Shown: positions 17,440 to 25,870, numbered from the stretch's first letter. The stretch is 64,000 nt of DNA from Streptomyces cyaneochromogenes (GCF_003963535.1 NZ_CP034539.1:4588001-4652000), one strand, 5' to 3'. Notes: generated by a model not told the origin, from the letters alone. Translations and numbers: made by a program.

Positions 17440-17478
17440 GAATTGCCCCCTCCGCTTCTCTCACGGAGGGGGCAATTC
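17440..17478 (-). terminator. Terminator of the thrC-cysO operon
   Basis: A perfect 15-bp stem (GAATTGCCCCCTCCG with CGGAGGGGGCAATTC), 9-nt loop, 60 nt after the cysO stop. Confidence 0.88.
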
Positions 17479-17538
17479 GATGAACTCTTAGTGACCGGTG
17501 TTACCGATGGTAATGATCGGTCATTCGGTCACCCGCCG

Positions 17539-17814
17539 TCAGCCGCCGGCGACGGCCGGGATGATGGAAACGCCGGCACCGTCCGGGGTGGCCGTCTCCA
17601 GCCCCTGCTCGAAACGTACGTCGTCGTCATTGACGTACACATTGACGAACCGACGCAGCTTGCCCTGGTCGTCGAGAACGCGGGCGGCGATACCCGTGTG
17701 GTTCTTCTCCAGGTCGGCGATGACCTCGGCGAGGTTCGCGCCCTCGGCGGCGACCTCGGCCTGGCCACCCGTATAGGTGCGCAGGATGGTGGGGATGCGG
17801 ACGGTCACGCTCAT
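17539..17814 (-). CDS. cysO: Sulfur carrier protein CysO (MoaD/ThiS fold)
   Basis: A 91-residue ubiquitin-like sulfur carrier ending in the required Gly-Gly. The full sequence pattern (IPTILRTYTGGQ, LRRFVNVYVNDDDVRF, IPAVAGG) is that of mycobacterial CysO rather than molybdopterin MoaD. As a thiocarboxylate it can donate sulfur to cysteine synthesis, and in actinomycetes also to other sulfur pathways. Its ATG overlaps the thrC stop (ATGA), so it is translated with thrC and lies under the same SAM riboswitch. No cysM or Mec peptidase is adjacent here. Confidence 0.88.
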   Translation of the reverse strand: MSVTVRIPTILRTYTGGQAEVAAEGANLAEVIADLEKNHTGIAARVLDDQGKLRRFVNVYVNDDDVRFEQGLETATPDGAGVSIIPAVAGG

Positions 17815-19094
17815 GCGAGGCCAGCCTCTCGGAAGGAGTCCAGGTTCGGGCGGATGGTGGCGGTGAGGCCGGTGCCGGCCACCGCGTCGAGGGTCTTGAG
17901 GCCGTCGCCCGTGTTCAGGACGACGGTGGTCTTGGTGGGGTCGAGGAGGCCATTCTCGATCAGCTTCTTCGTGACGCCCACCGTGACGCCGCCCGCAGTC
18001 TCCGCGAAGATGCCCTCCGTTCGGGCGAGGATCTTGATCGCGTCGACGACCTGCTCATCCGTCACGTCCTCCACCGCACCGCCCGTACGCCGCGCGATGT
18101 CCAGGACGTACGGACCGTCGGCCGGGTTGCCGATCGCCAGCGACTTGGCGATGGTGTTCGGCTTCTGCGGGCGGACCACGTCGTGCCCCGCCTTGTACGC
18201 CGTCGACACCGGCGAGCAGCCCTCGGCCTGCGCGCCGAAGATCTTGTACGGCTTGTCCTCGACGAGCCCGAGCTTGATCAGCTCCTGCAGACCCTTGTCG
18301 ATCTTCGTGAGCTGCGAACCGGACGCGATCGGGACGACGAGCTGGTCCGGGAGCTGCCAGCCGAGCTGCTCGCAGATCTCGTACGCGAGGGTCTTGGAGC
18401 CCTCCGCGTAGTACGGCCGCAGGTTGACGTTGACGAAGCCCCAGCCCTCGCCGGCCGGGTCGCCGATCAGTTCGGAGCAGAAGCGGTTCACGTCGTCGTA
18501 GTTGCCCTCGATGCCGACGAGCTCGCCGCCGTAGACCGCGGCCATGACGACCTTGCCCTGCTCCAGGTCGTGCGGGATGAAGACGCAGGAGCGGAAACCC
18601 GCGCGGGCCGCCGCGGCGCCCACCGCGCCGGCCAGGTTGCCGGTGGAGGAGCAGGACAGGGTGGTGAAGCCGAAGGCGCGGGCGGCCTCCAGGGCCTGGG
18701 CGACGACGCGGTCCTTGAAGGAGTGCGTCGGGTTACCGGAGTCGTCCTTCACATACAGACCGCCGGTCACGCCGAGTTCGCGGGCGAGGTTGTCGGCCTT
18801 GACGAGCTGGGTCCAGCCGGGGTTGATGTTCGGCTTGGTGGCCACGTCGGCGGGGACGGGCAGCAGGGGCGCGTAGCGCCAGATGTTCGCGGGGCCCGCT
18901 TCGATCTGCTTGCGCAGCTCCTCGGTGTCGTACGCCGAGAAGTCGTAAGCGATCTCCAGCGGGCCGAAACACTCCTCGCACGCGAAGACCGGTCCGAGGG
19001 GTACCCGGTGACCGCACTCGCGGCAGGACAGCGCCGCGGCGGGACCGAGGTCTACGGTGGAATCGGTGGTGCTTGCAACAGTCTGCACAGCCAT
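17811..19094 (-). CDS. thrC: Threonine synthase
   Basis: A 427-residue PLP enzyme converting O-phosphohomoserine to threonine. The PLP lysine is Lys127 in GNPTHSFKDRV, and SSTGN binds the cofactor phosphate. The N-terminus has a CxxC...CxxC pair (Cys24, 27, 39, 42), as in many actinobacterial ThrC proteins, perhaps holding zinc. It is the first gene of a two-gene unit with cysO. The leader between 19095 and about 19275 folds as a SAM-I riboswitch, linking threonine synthesis to methionine/SAM status. Confidence 0.95.
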   Translation of the reverse strand: MAVQTVASTTDSTVDLGPAAALSCRECGHRVPLGPVFACEECFGPLEIAYDFSAYDTEELRKQIEAGPANIWRYAPLLPVPADVATKPNINPGWTQLVKADNLARELGVTGGLYVKDDSGNPTHSFKDRVVAQALEAARAFGFTTLSCSSTGNLAGAVGAAAARAGFRSCVFIPHDLEQGKVVMAAVYGGELVGIEGNYDDVNRFCSELIGDPAGEGWGFVNVNLRPYYAEGSKTLAYEICEQLGWQLPDQLVVPIASGSQLTKIDKGLQELIKLGLVEDKPYKIFGAQAEGCSPVSTAYKAGHDVVRPQKPNTIAKSLAIGNPADGPYVLDIARRTGGAVEDVTDEQVVDAIKILARTEGIFAETAGGVTVGVTKKLIENGLLDPTKTTVVLNTGDGLKTLDAVAGTGLTATIRPNLDSFREAGLA

Positions 19095-19142
19095 GTGAGG
19101 CGAGGCCCTTTCTCCTCATCTTCCTCACGACGCATCTCGCCG

Positions 19143-19272
19143 TGAGACGGATTTGGCACCTTCCCAAGCCGGGAGCCTCGCGGAGACGATCGACAGTGAT
19201 CGTTACGAGAGCCGACTGGAGGGTTGCCGGGGCTTCATCGGGCCGTTTCCCTCTGCCCCTCTGGATGAGCTG
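19143..19272 (-). promoter_or_regulatory. SAM-I riboswitch (S-box) of thrC-cysO
   Basis: On the minus strand the region reads CTCATCCAGAGGGG, then GAGGGAAACGGCCCGATGAA, then CCCCGGCAACC, a variable arm, and GGTGCCAAATCC. These are the ordered conserved blocks of the S-box aptamer (P1 5' side, kink-turn, core, J3/4 and P4/P1 3' side). The expression platform lies in 19095-19143. The SAM-binding class is established; the effect on this operon is inferred. Confidence 0.92.
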
Positions 19273-19382
19273 TATGCGGTTGTTAACAACGGTTGACCCC
19301 GGACATGCGATGGTCATCCGCGTTGTTCAAGACTGTAACCGAAGGCCAGGACAGTTGAGATAGTCGTCCGAACCGCGAGATG

Positions 19383-19407
19383 GATCACACGATTACCTGC
19401 TGTGATC
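19383..19407. promoter_or_regulatory. Inverted repeat upstream of gpgS
   Basis: GATCACA (19383-19389) and TGTGATC (19401-19407) are perfect 7-bp arms with an 11-nt spacer, ending 23 nt before the gpgS start. It may be an operator; the binding protein is unknown. Confidence 0.45.
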
Positions 19408-19430
19408 ACGACAGTTAGGAGCCGCAGACT

Positions 19431-20375
19431 GTGCTGGAAGAAGTCGAGCGCTGGCTGAGCACCCGCTCCTGGTCCGTGACCGATCGCCCGCTCCATCAGA
19501 TCCTGGCCGCCAAACAGCGTACGGGTCAGTCGGTCTCCGTCGTGCTGCCCGCGCTCAACGAGGAGGAGACGGTCGGCGACATCGTCGCGATCATCCGTCA
19601 CGACCTCATGCAACAGGTCCCGCTGGTCGACGAGATCGTCGTCGTCGACTCGGGATCCACCGACCGGACCTCCGAGGTGGCCGCCGCAGCGGGCGCGACG
19701 GTGGTGCACCGCGACGAGATCCTCCCGCGCGTCCCCTCCGTGCCCGGCAAGGGCGAGGTCCTGTGGCGCTCCCTGCTGGTCACGAGCGGGGACATCGTCT
19801 GTTTCATCGACGCCGACCTGAAGGAGTTCTCCTCCGACTTCGTCTCCGGCATCGTGGGCCCGCTGCTCACCAACCCCGAGGTCGACCTGGTCAAGGGCAT
19901 GTACGACCGTCCGCTGCGCGGCGCCGCCGGGCAGGGCGGCCGGGTCACCGAACTCATGGCGCGCCCGCTGCTGAACATGCACTGGCCGCAGCTGGCCGGT
20001 TTCGTGCAGCCGCTGGGCGGCGAGTACGCGGCCCGCCGCAACCTGCTGGAACAGCTCCCGTTCCCCGTCGGATACGGCGTGGAGCTGGGCATGCTGATCG
20101 ACGCCCTGCACCTGGTGGGTCTGGACGCGCTGGCCCAGGTGGACGTGGGAGTGCGCAAGCACCGGCACCAGGACGGGCAGGCGCTCGGCCGGATGTCCGC
20201 CGCGATCTACCGCACGGCCCAGCTGCGGCTGGCCCGCGGGCATCTGATCCGGCCGTCGCTCACCCAGTTCGAGCGGGGCGAGGACGGATTCGAGCCGCGT
20301 ACGTACTCCGTGGACACCGAGGAGCGGCCGCCGATGGTGGAGATCGCCGAGTACGCGACGCGGAAGGTCGCGTAA
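19431..20375 (+). CDS. gpgS: Glucosyl-3-phosphoglycerate synthase
   Basis: A 314-residue GT81-type GT-A glycosyltransferase. It transfers glucose from a nucleotide sugar to 3-phosphoglycerate, the first step to glucosylglycerate. Visible motifs are VVLPALNEEETV near residue 40, VDSGSTDRT, and the metal-binding FIDADLKEF. The later GYGVELGMLIDALHLVGLDALAQVDVG-RKHRHQ block is diagnostic for GpgS. GTG 19431 has TAGGAG 9 nt upstream. It neighbours otsA and otsB, so glucosylglycerate and trehalose synthesis are side by side. No GpgP phosphatase is evident nearby. Confidence 0.93.
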   Translation: MLEEVERWLSTRSWSVTDRPLHQILAAKQRTGQSVSVVLPALNEEETVGDIVAIIRHDLMQQVPLVDEIVVVDSGSTDRTSEVAAAAGATVVHRDEILPRVPSVPGKGEVLWRSLLVTSGDIVCFIDADLKEFSSDFVSGIVGPLLTNPEVDLVKGMYDRPLRGAAGQGGRVTELMARPLLNMHWPQLAGFVQPLGGEYAARRNLLEQLPFPVGYGVELGMLIDALHLVGLDALAQVDVGVRKHRHQDGQALGRMSAAIYRTAQLRLARGHLIRPSLTQFERGEDGFEPRTYSVDTEERPPMVEIAEYATRKVA

Positions 20376-20470
20376 ACGCCGGAAACCGGCCGTATACAGG
20401 GCGTGCAAGAGCCGCCCACTGAGCGGAACCGCACGTTTGAGCGTTTCCGGGCCGGGCTAGGTTGAGGCGT

Positions 20471-21904
20471 ATGGCTACCACGCAGGATGCGCAGGGTGCG
20501 GCCAGGGTGCTGGTCGCGTCGAACCGCGGGCCGGTCTCCTACGAGGTGCGCGAGGACGGCTCGCTGCACTCCAAGCGGGGCGGCGGCGGAGTCGTCTCCG
20601 GGCTGTCGGCGATCGGGCCGGACGCGGGCGCCCTGTGGGTGTGCTCGGCGCTGTCCGACGGGGACCGCGAGGCGGTGCGGCGCGGGGTCGGCGAGGACGG
20701 CGTGCTGATGCTGGACATCCCGGCCGGCGTGCACGCGGACGCGTACAACGGGATCGCGAACTCGGTCCTGTGGTTCGTCCACCACATGCTGTACCAGACG
20801 CCGCTGGAGCCGGTCTTCGACGCGGAGTTCCGGCGCCAGTGGGCGTCGTACGAGACGTACAACCGTGCCTTCGCCGAGGCGCTGGCCGGCCGGGCGGCGC
20901 CGGGGGCGGCGGTGCTGGTCCAGGACTACCACCTGACGCTGGTGCCCGGGATGCTCCGCGAGCTGCGTCCCGACCTGCGTATCGGCCACTTCTCGCACAC
21001 GCCGTGGGCGCCGCCGGAGTACTTCCGGATGCTGCCGGACGACATCGCCGGGCAGGTGCTGCGCGGGATGCTCGGCGCGGACCGGCTGGGATTCCTCACG
21101 CGGCGCTGGGCGGACGCGTTCGAGGCGTGCTGCGACCGGTTCGCCGGCGGGCTCGGCGACACGCGGGTCGGGGTGCACGGGCTGGGGGCGGACGCGGACT
21201 TCCTGCGGGCGCGCTCGCATCAGCCCGACGTGGCCGAACGGATGGCGGCGCTGCGGGACGAGATCGGCACGGCCGCGGACGGCAGCGCCCGCAGGACGAT
21301 CGTGCGGGTCGACCGGACCGAGCTGTCCAAGAACATCGTGCGGGGTCTGCTGGCGTACCGGCAGCTGCTCGACGACCACCCCGAGTGGCGCGATCGGGTG
21401 GTGCACGTGGCCTTCGCGTACCCCTCGCGGCAGGACCTTGCGGTGTACCGGGACTACACGGCCGAGGTCCAGCGACTGGCGGAGGAGATCAACTCCGGCT
21501 ACGGGACCCCGACTTGGACCCCGGTGGTCCTCCACGTCAAGGACGACTTCGCCCGCTCCCTGGCGGCCTACCGGCTGGCCGACGTGGCCCTGGTCAACCC
21601 CATCCGGGACGGCATGAACCTCGTCGCCAAGGAGGTACCGGTCGTCTCCGACGAGGGATGCGTGCTGGTCCTGTCGCGCGAGGCGGGCGCCTTCGAGGAA
21701 CTGGGCGAGGACGCGCTCGCCGTGAACCCGTACGACGTCATCGGCACGGCACAGGCACTGCACGAGGCGTTGTCCATGGGCCCGGAGGACCGAGCGGAAC
21801 GCTCAAAACGCCTCGCAGCCTCCGCGACCGCACTACCGCCGACCCAGTGGTTCCTGGAACAGCTGTCCGCACTGGAGGAGGGAAGGGCGAGCGAGCCGGA
21901 CTGA
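20471..21904 (+). CDS. otsA: Trehalose-6-phosphate synthase
   Basis: A 477-residue GT20 retaining glucosyltransferase that makes trehalose-6-phosphate. RVLVASNRGPVSYEV and the GGGGVVSGL loop bind glucose-6-phosphate at the N-terminus. FFSHTPWAPPEYFRMLP-type and DGMNLVAKE segments bind the nucleotide sugar. Streptomyces OtsA is reported to prefer GDP-glucose, which sequence alone cannot confirm. It is separated from convergent otsB by a 256-nt gap with 19-nt repeats. Together they give the two-step OtsAB route. Confidence 0.94.
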   Translation: MATTQDAQGAARVLVASNRGPVSYEVREDGSLHSKRGGGGVVSGLSAIGPDAGALWVCSALSDGDREAVRRGVGEDGVLMLDIPAGVHADAYNGIANSVLWFVHHMLYQTPLEPVFDAEFRRQWASYETYNRAFAEALAGRAAPGAAVLVQDYHLTLVPGMLRELRPDLRIGHFSHTPWAPPEYFRMLPDDIAGQVLRGMLGADRLGFLTRRWADAFEACCDRFAGGLGDTRVGVHGLGADADFLRARSHQPDVAERMAALRDEIGTAADGSARRTIVRVDRTELSKNIVRGLLAYRQLLDDHPEWRDRVVHVAFAYPSRQDLAVYRDYTAEVQRLAEEINSGYGTPTWTPVVLHVKDDFARSLAAYRLADVALVNPIRDGMNLVAKEVPVVSDEGCVLVLSREAGAFEELGEDALAVNPYDVIGTAQALHEALSMGPEDRAERSKRLAASATALPPTQWFLEQLSALEEGRASEPD

Positions 21905-21934
21905 GCCGGGCGGCTCGGCTGAGACCGGGCGGTC

Positions 21935-21999
21935 CGGCTGAGGCTGGTCGGCCCGGCTGAGGCTGGTCGGCCCGGCTGAGGCTGGTCGGCCCGGCTGAG
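21935..21999. repeat. 19-bp tandem repeat after otsA
   Basis: Three exact copies of CGGCTGAGGCTGGTCGGCC (21935, 21954, 21973) plus a partial fourth, between the convergent otsA and otsB genes. Confidence 0.92.
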
Positions 22000-22160
22000 C
22001 CGAGTCGGGCGCCCGGACCGGGCGGCCTGTCTGAGACCCACCCAGCCTGCGGGCAGTCGTGCCGCTGGGGCGGCACGGGTGGGCGCAGGCGGCACCCCGC
22101 AAGCGCGGGCGAGCGTCCCCACCTCCAGCGCAACCACAACCCCCTCGCGGGTCTGCGGGG

Positions 22161-23114
22161 TCAGGTCGTCCGGTTCGCCAGCGTCTGCAGCAGGCGTACG
22201 ACCCCCTCCGGGCCGTCGACCACGATGTCCGCCCTCTCCGACAGCTCGGTGACCTCCTCGCTGCCGCTGCAGACCAGGAGGCCGGGGGTGCCGTCGGAGC
22301 GGAGTTTGTCGATGGCGGCGTAGGCGGGGAGGTCGCCGAGGTCGTCGCCGGCGTAGAGGACGGACTCGGCGCCCAGTTCGCGGACGTACTCGGTCAGGGC
22401 CACGCCCTTGTCCATGCCGGGTGGGCGGAGTTCGAGGACCATGCGGCCCGGTTCGACGATGAGGCCGTTGCGGGTGGCGAGGTCGGTGAGGGGTTCGCGG
22501 AGGGCGTCGAAGGTGCCCTGCGGGTCGGCCGCGCGGCGTGTGTGGACGGCGAGGGCGTGTCCCTTGTCCTCGATCCAGGTGCCCTGCCCGGCACCGCTCC
22601 CGTCGAGGAGGCCCGGCAGTTCGGCGCGGACGGCCGCGACGCCGGGGTGGGGGTCGGGTGCGGTGACCTCGCCGCTGACGGCGTCCCAGCGCTCGGCACC
22701 GTAGTGCCCGAGCACGACGAGGTGCTCCAGCCCCGGGACCCCGGCGAAACCGCCGTACCGCACGGCGACGTCCGCCGGGCGCCCGGTGATCACCGCGACG
22801 GCGGCCACCTTCGGGGCGAGCGCGGCGAGCGCCGGCAGGGCGTCGGGGTGGGCCCGGGCCTGCTCGGGGTCCTCGACGATCGGCGCGAGCGTCCCGTCGA
22901 AGTCGAGCGCGATCAGCGCCCGCGCGGGGCGGGCGAGAAGGGCGGCCAGGGCGTCACGCCCCGGCTGGGTCGAGGGTGTCGGCAGGGGGTCCATGGAGTT
23001 CGTCCGGTCCGAGATGGTCGAGTCCGAGGTGGTCGAGTCCGAGGTGGTCGAGTCCGAGGTGGTCGAGTCCGAAGTGGATGAGTCCGAGTCGGTCAGGTCC
23101 TTGTGACTGCCCAT
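22161..23114 (-). CDS. otsB: Trehalose-6-phosphate phosphatase
   Basis: A 317-residue HAD-superfamily phosphatase. LDFDGTLAPI puts the nucleophile at Asp71 and the acid/base at Asp73; VITGRP and LYAGDDLGD are HAD motifs 2 and 4. It dephosphorylates trehalose-6-phosphate to trehalose. Residues 6-36 are an unusual Ser/Thr/Asp repeat (DSTTS) encoded by six 15-nt tandem units. TAGGGT just 6 nt before ATG 23114 fits a leaderless transcript, supporting translation of the repeat. The fallback start is Met41 (22994), giving a normal-length enzyme. Confidence 0.93.
   Translation of the reverse strand: MGSHKDLTDSDSSTSDSTTSDSTTSDSTTSDSTISDRTNSMDPLPTPSTQPGRDALAALLARPARALIALDFDGTLAPIVEDPEQARAHPDALPALAALAPKVAAVAVITGRPADVAVRYGGFAGVPGLEHLVVLGHYGAERWDAVSGEVTAPDPHPGVAAVRAELPGLLDGSGAGQGTWIEDKGHALAVHTRRAADPQGTFDALREPLTDLATRNGLIVEPGRMVLELRPPGMDKGVALTEYVRELGAESVLYAGDDLGDLPAYAAIDKLRSDGTPGLLVCSGSEEVTELSERADIVVDGPEGVVRLLQTLANRTT
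23011..23100 (-). repeat. 15-bp tandem repeat in otsB N-terminus
   Basis: Six consecutive 15-bp units based on GAGGTGGTCGAGTCC (three exact, three diverged) encode the DSTTS-like repeat of OtsB residues 6-35. The repeat is in frame, so copy number can change without a frameshift. Confidence 0.92.
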
Positions 23115-23154
23115 ACGGCGACCCTATCCAGGGAACACCGCACGTACCCCTCCC

Positions 23155-23403
23155 TCACCGCTCCGACCGCCGCGCCTCCCGTACCCGCCGCAGGCGGTTC
23201 ACCGTCACCGGGTCGTGGGCCAGGGCCCGTGGGTCGTCCAGCAGGGCGTTCAGGAGCTGGAAGTAGCGGACGGGGGCCAGGCCCAGCTCCTCGCGTATCG
23301 CCCGCTCCTTGGCGCCGGGGCCCGGAAAACCCCGGCGTTCCAAGGCGAGGATGGCCTGCTCGCGGTCGGCGAGGGCGGCGGCCTCGGGCTGGTCCTGGTC
23401 CAT
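23155..23403 (-). CDS. DUF3263 domain protein
   Basis: An 82-residue protein of the DUF3263 family, seen in ALADREQAILALERRGFPGPGAKERAIREELGLAPVRYFQLLNALLDDPRAL. The helical layout resembles a small winged-helix or sigma-region-4-like DNA-binding fold, a common reading of this family but unproven. ATG 23403 is chosen over the upstream in-frame start since it gives the family's usual beginning. It lies between otsB and the sugar-binding lipoprotein, all on the minus strand. Confidence 0.85.
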   Translation of the reverse strand: MDQDQPEAAALADREQAILALERRGFPGPGAKERAIREELGLAPVRYFQLLNALLDDPRALAHDPVTVNRLRRVREARRSER

Positions 23404-23440
23404 GTGTCGCACCGTAGCCCCCGCCACCGACAACCGGCGA

Positions 23441-24796
23441 CTACTCCGCGCTCTCCGCCCGCGTCGCCGTCGACTGCAGCTGCCCCAGGATCGCCGCCGG
23501 GCTGCCGCCGGACGCGACCGTGCCGCCGATCCGCCGCTTGACGTCCGCGCTGACGGCCGCCCAGGAGGTCCGGCCTACCGGGTAGAGCTCGGAGAGCGGG
23601 AGTTCCTGGAGGAAGGGCTTGAGGTCGGCGTCCTGCTTGGCCGCGGTCATCACCCTGGACGCGGAGTTCGTGACGGGAAGCAGGTCGTACTCACGGGAGA
23701 AGTCCAGGACGTTGTCCTTGTCGTAGACGAAGTCGAGGAACTCGCCCACCTGCTCGGCATGCCCGTTCTGCTTGAAGGCCATCATCCAGTCGGCCACGCC
23801 CATGGAGATCTTGGTGGGCCCCTCGGCGCCGGGCATCGGCACCATGCCGAACTTCACGCCCTTCCTCTCCGCCATGTGCATCAGCGAGGGGTGACCGTTG
23901 AGCATGCCGACGTCCCCGGCCGCGAAGGCGGAGAACGCGTCCGCCCGGTTGAGCTCGCCGGGCGCGACCGGCCCGGTGAGCCCCTTGCCGACCAGGTCGT
24001 TCTTGAGCCAGTCGAAGGTGGCGACGTTCTCCGTGGAGTCGATGCTGTACGTGCCGAGGTTGGTGTCGGTGTAACCGCCCCCGCCGCTCAGCAGCCACTG
24101 CATCGTCTCGGCCTGCGCCTCCTCGGGACCGAGCGGCAGCGCGTAGGGGTACTTCACGCCCTCCGCCTTCAGCGCCTCGGCGTCGGCGGCCAGTTCCTTC
24201 CAGGTGGTCGGCGGGGTGAGGCCGGCCTTCTCGAAGAGCGTCTTGTTGTAGAAGAGCAGCCGGGTGGAGGAGGCGAAGGGTATGCCGTACTGCACGCCGT
24301 TCACCTGCCCGGCGTCCGCGAGCTGCGAGACGAAGTCGGCCTGGACGGGGATGGAGAGCAGCTCGTCGACCTCGTACAGGAGGTCCTTCGCGGCGTAGTC
24401 GGCGTACGCGCCGATCTGCGCCAGGTCCGGCGCGTCCCCGGCGGCGACCATCGCCTTGACCTTGGCGTCGACGTCGTTCCAGGAGTACACGGTGACGTCG
24501 ATCGACACCCCCGGGTGCTCGGCCTCGTACGCCTTGGCGAGCTTGTCCCAGTACTTCTGGGAACCGTTCGCCGCACTGTCCCCGTAGTCCGCGGCGACCA
24601 GCTTCAGCGTCACCTCGTCCGAACCCCCGGTCAGCCCGCAGCCACCCAGTACCGCCGTCAGACCCAGCGCGGTCACCACCGCGATCGTTCCAGTACGTCC
24701 GTTACGTCCAGTACGCCCGGTATCTCCCGTACGCCTACGCCGCTGCACGCAAACCTGCCCCACACCCATGTTCGAAACTTTCGAAACGTCATACAT
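23441..24796 (-). CDS. ABC transporter sugar-binding lipoprotein
   Basis: A 451-residue family 1 extracellular solute-binding lipoprotein. A basic N-terminus (RRRRTGDTGRTGRNGRTG), a hydrophobic core and the lipobox LGGC precede a mature domain with VSIDVTVYSWNDVDAKV and NGVQYGIPFASSTRLLFYNK, typical of CUT1 sugar-binding proteins. It should deliver a sugar to a permease that is not encoded nearby and would need MsiK as ATPase. The start is ATG 24796 (GGGGG 4 nt upstream) or ATG 24769. It is divergent from nagK across dre-like sites, hinting at an amino-sugar ligand. Confidence 0.9.
   Translation of the reverse strand: MYDVSKVSNMGVGQVCVQRRRRTGDTGRTGRNGRTGTIAVVTALGLTAVLGGCGLTGGSDEVTLKLVAADYGDSAANGSQKYWDKLAKAYEAEHPGVSIDVTVYSWNDVDAKVKAMVAAGDAPDLAQIGAYADYAAKDLLYEVDELLSIPVQADFVSQLADAGQVNGVQYGIPFASSTRLLFYNKTLFEKAGLTPPTTWKELAADAEALKAEGVKYPYALPLGPEEAQAETMQWLLSGGGGYTDTNLGTYSIDSTENVATFDWLKNDLVGKGLTGPVAPGELNRADAFSAFAAGDVGMLNGHPSLMHMAERKGVKFGMVPMPGAEGPTKISMGVADWMMAFKQNGHAEQVGEFLDFVYDKDNVLDFSREYDLLPVTNSASRVMTAAKQDADLKPFLQELPLSELYPVGRTSWAAVSADVKRRIGGTVASGGSPAAILGQLQSTATRAESAE
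24771..24787. promoter_or_regulatory. TTCGAAAC direct repeats
   Basis: TTCGAAAC (24771-24778) is followed by TTTCGAAAC (24779-24787). They lie between the two possible starts of the sugar-binding lipoprotein and could be an operator if the inner start is used. Confidence 0.35.
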
Positions 24797-24807
24797 ATTG
24801 CCCCCAT

Positions 24808-24840
24808 AAGGTCTACACCACGTAAGTGGACTAGACCTCT
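24808..24840 (+). promoter_or_regulatory. Two dre-like DasR sites between lipoprotein and nagK
   Basis: AAGGTCTACACCACG (24808-24822) and AAGTGGACTAGACCTCT (24824-24840) each match the DasR core TGGTCTAGACCA at 10 of 12 positions. DasR is the known GntR-type repressor of GlcNAc genes in Streptomyces, lifted by glucosamine-6-phosphate, and nagK-nagA is one of its established target units. The double site is read directly from sequence. Confidence 0.82.
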
Positions 24841-24868
24841 CGCGGGTGCGCAAGACACACTGTCCCCC

Positions 24869-25870
24869 GTGAGACATGTCATCGCCCTCGATGTGGGCGG
24901 CACCGGGATGAAGGCCGCCCTGGCGGGAGCGAGCGGCGCCGTGCCCCGTGGGGGCGACGTCGATCAGCGGCTGCCGCCGCGGGCCCCCACGGCCTCCCTG
25001 CTCCACCAGGCCCGCCGCCCGACCGGCCGCGAGCGCGGACCGGACGCGGTCGTCGAGGGCATCCTCGACTTCGCCGCCGAGCTGCGCGCGTACGGCGAGC
25101 AGCACTTCGGCGAGCCCGCGGCCGCCGTCGGCGTCGCCGTCCCCGGCATCGTCGACGAGGAGCACGGCATCGCCGCCTACGCGGCCAACCTCGGCTGGCG
25201 GGACGTGCCCCTGCGGCAGCTGCTCACCGAACGGCTCGGCGGAACCCCCGTCGCCCTCGGCCACGACGTGCGCACCGGCGGCCTCGCCGAGGGCCGGATC
25301 GGCGCGGGCCGGGGCGCCGACCGCTTCCTCTTCGTACCCCTCGGCACCGGCATCGCCGGCGCCATCGGCATCGACGGCCGGGTGGAGGCGGGTGCGCACG
25401 GCTTCGCGGGCGAGATCGGCCACATCGTCGTACGGCCCGAGGGTGCCCCCTGTCCGTGCGGGCAGCGCGGCTGCCTGGAGCGGTACGCGTCCGCGGCGGC
25501 GGTGAGCGAGGCATGGGCCGCCGCCTGCGGGGACCCGGAGGCGGACGCCGCCGACTGCGCCAAGGCCGTCGCGTCCGGCGACCCGAACGCCGTACGCGTC
25601 TGGGAGGAGGCCGTCGCCGCCCTCGCCGACGGCCTGGTCACCGCGCTCACCCTGCTGGACCCCCGCACCCTGATCATCGGTGGCGGGCTCGCCGAGGCGG
25701 GGGAAACCTTGTTCACACCGCTGCGGGACGCCGTCCGGCGGCGGGTCACGTTCCAGAAGCTGCCGGAGATCGTCCCCGCGGCCCTGGGCGACACGGCGGG
25801 GTGTCTCGGCGCAGGCCTGCTCGCCTGGGATCTCCTCACATCCACCGACCGCACGGAGGAATCGGCCTGA
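24869..25870 (+). CDS. nagK: ROK-family N-acetylglucosamine kinase
   Basis: A 333-residue ROK kinase. LDVGGTGMKAAL is the ATP phosphate loop, FVPLGTGIAGAI follows, and GHIVVRPEGAPCPCGQRGCLERYAS contains the ROK zinc site (His plus three Cys). Its position before nagA and behind dre-like sites indicates GlcNAc phosphorylation to GlcNAc-6-phosphate. Start GTG 24869 has no ribosome site and is probably leaderless. The stop TGA overlaps the nagA ATG. A glucokinase-like role is the alternative on sequence alone. Confidence 0.9.
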   Translation: MRHVIALDVGGTGMKAALAGASGAVPRGGDVDQRLPPRAPTASLLHQARRPTGRERGPDAVVEGILDFAAELRAYGEQHFGEPAAAVGVAVPGIVDEEHGIAAYAANLGWRDVPLRQLLTERLGGTPVALGHDVRTGGLAEGRIGAGRGADRFLFVPLGTGIAGAIGIDGRVEAGAHGFAGEIGHIVVRPEGAPCPCGQRGCLERYASAAAVSEAWAAACGDPEADAADCAKAVASGDPNAVRVWEEAVAALADGLVTALTLLDPRTLIIGGGLAEAGETLFTPLRDAVRRRVTFQKLPEIVPAALGDTAGCLGAGLLAWDLLTSTDRTEESA

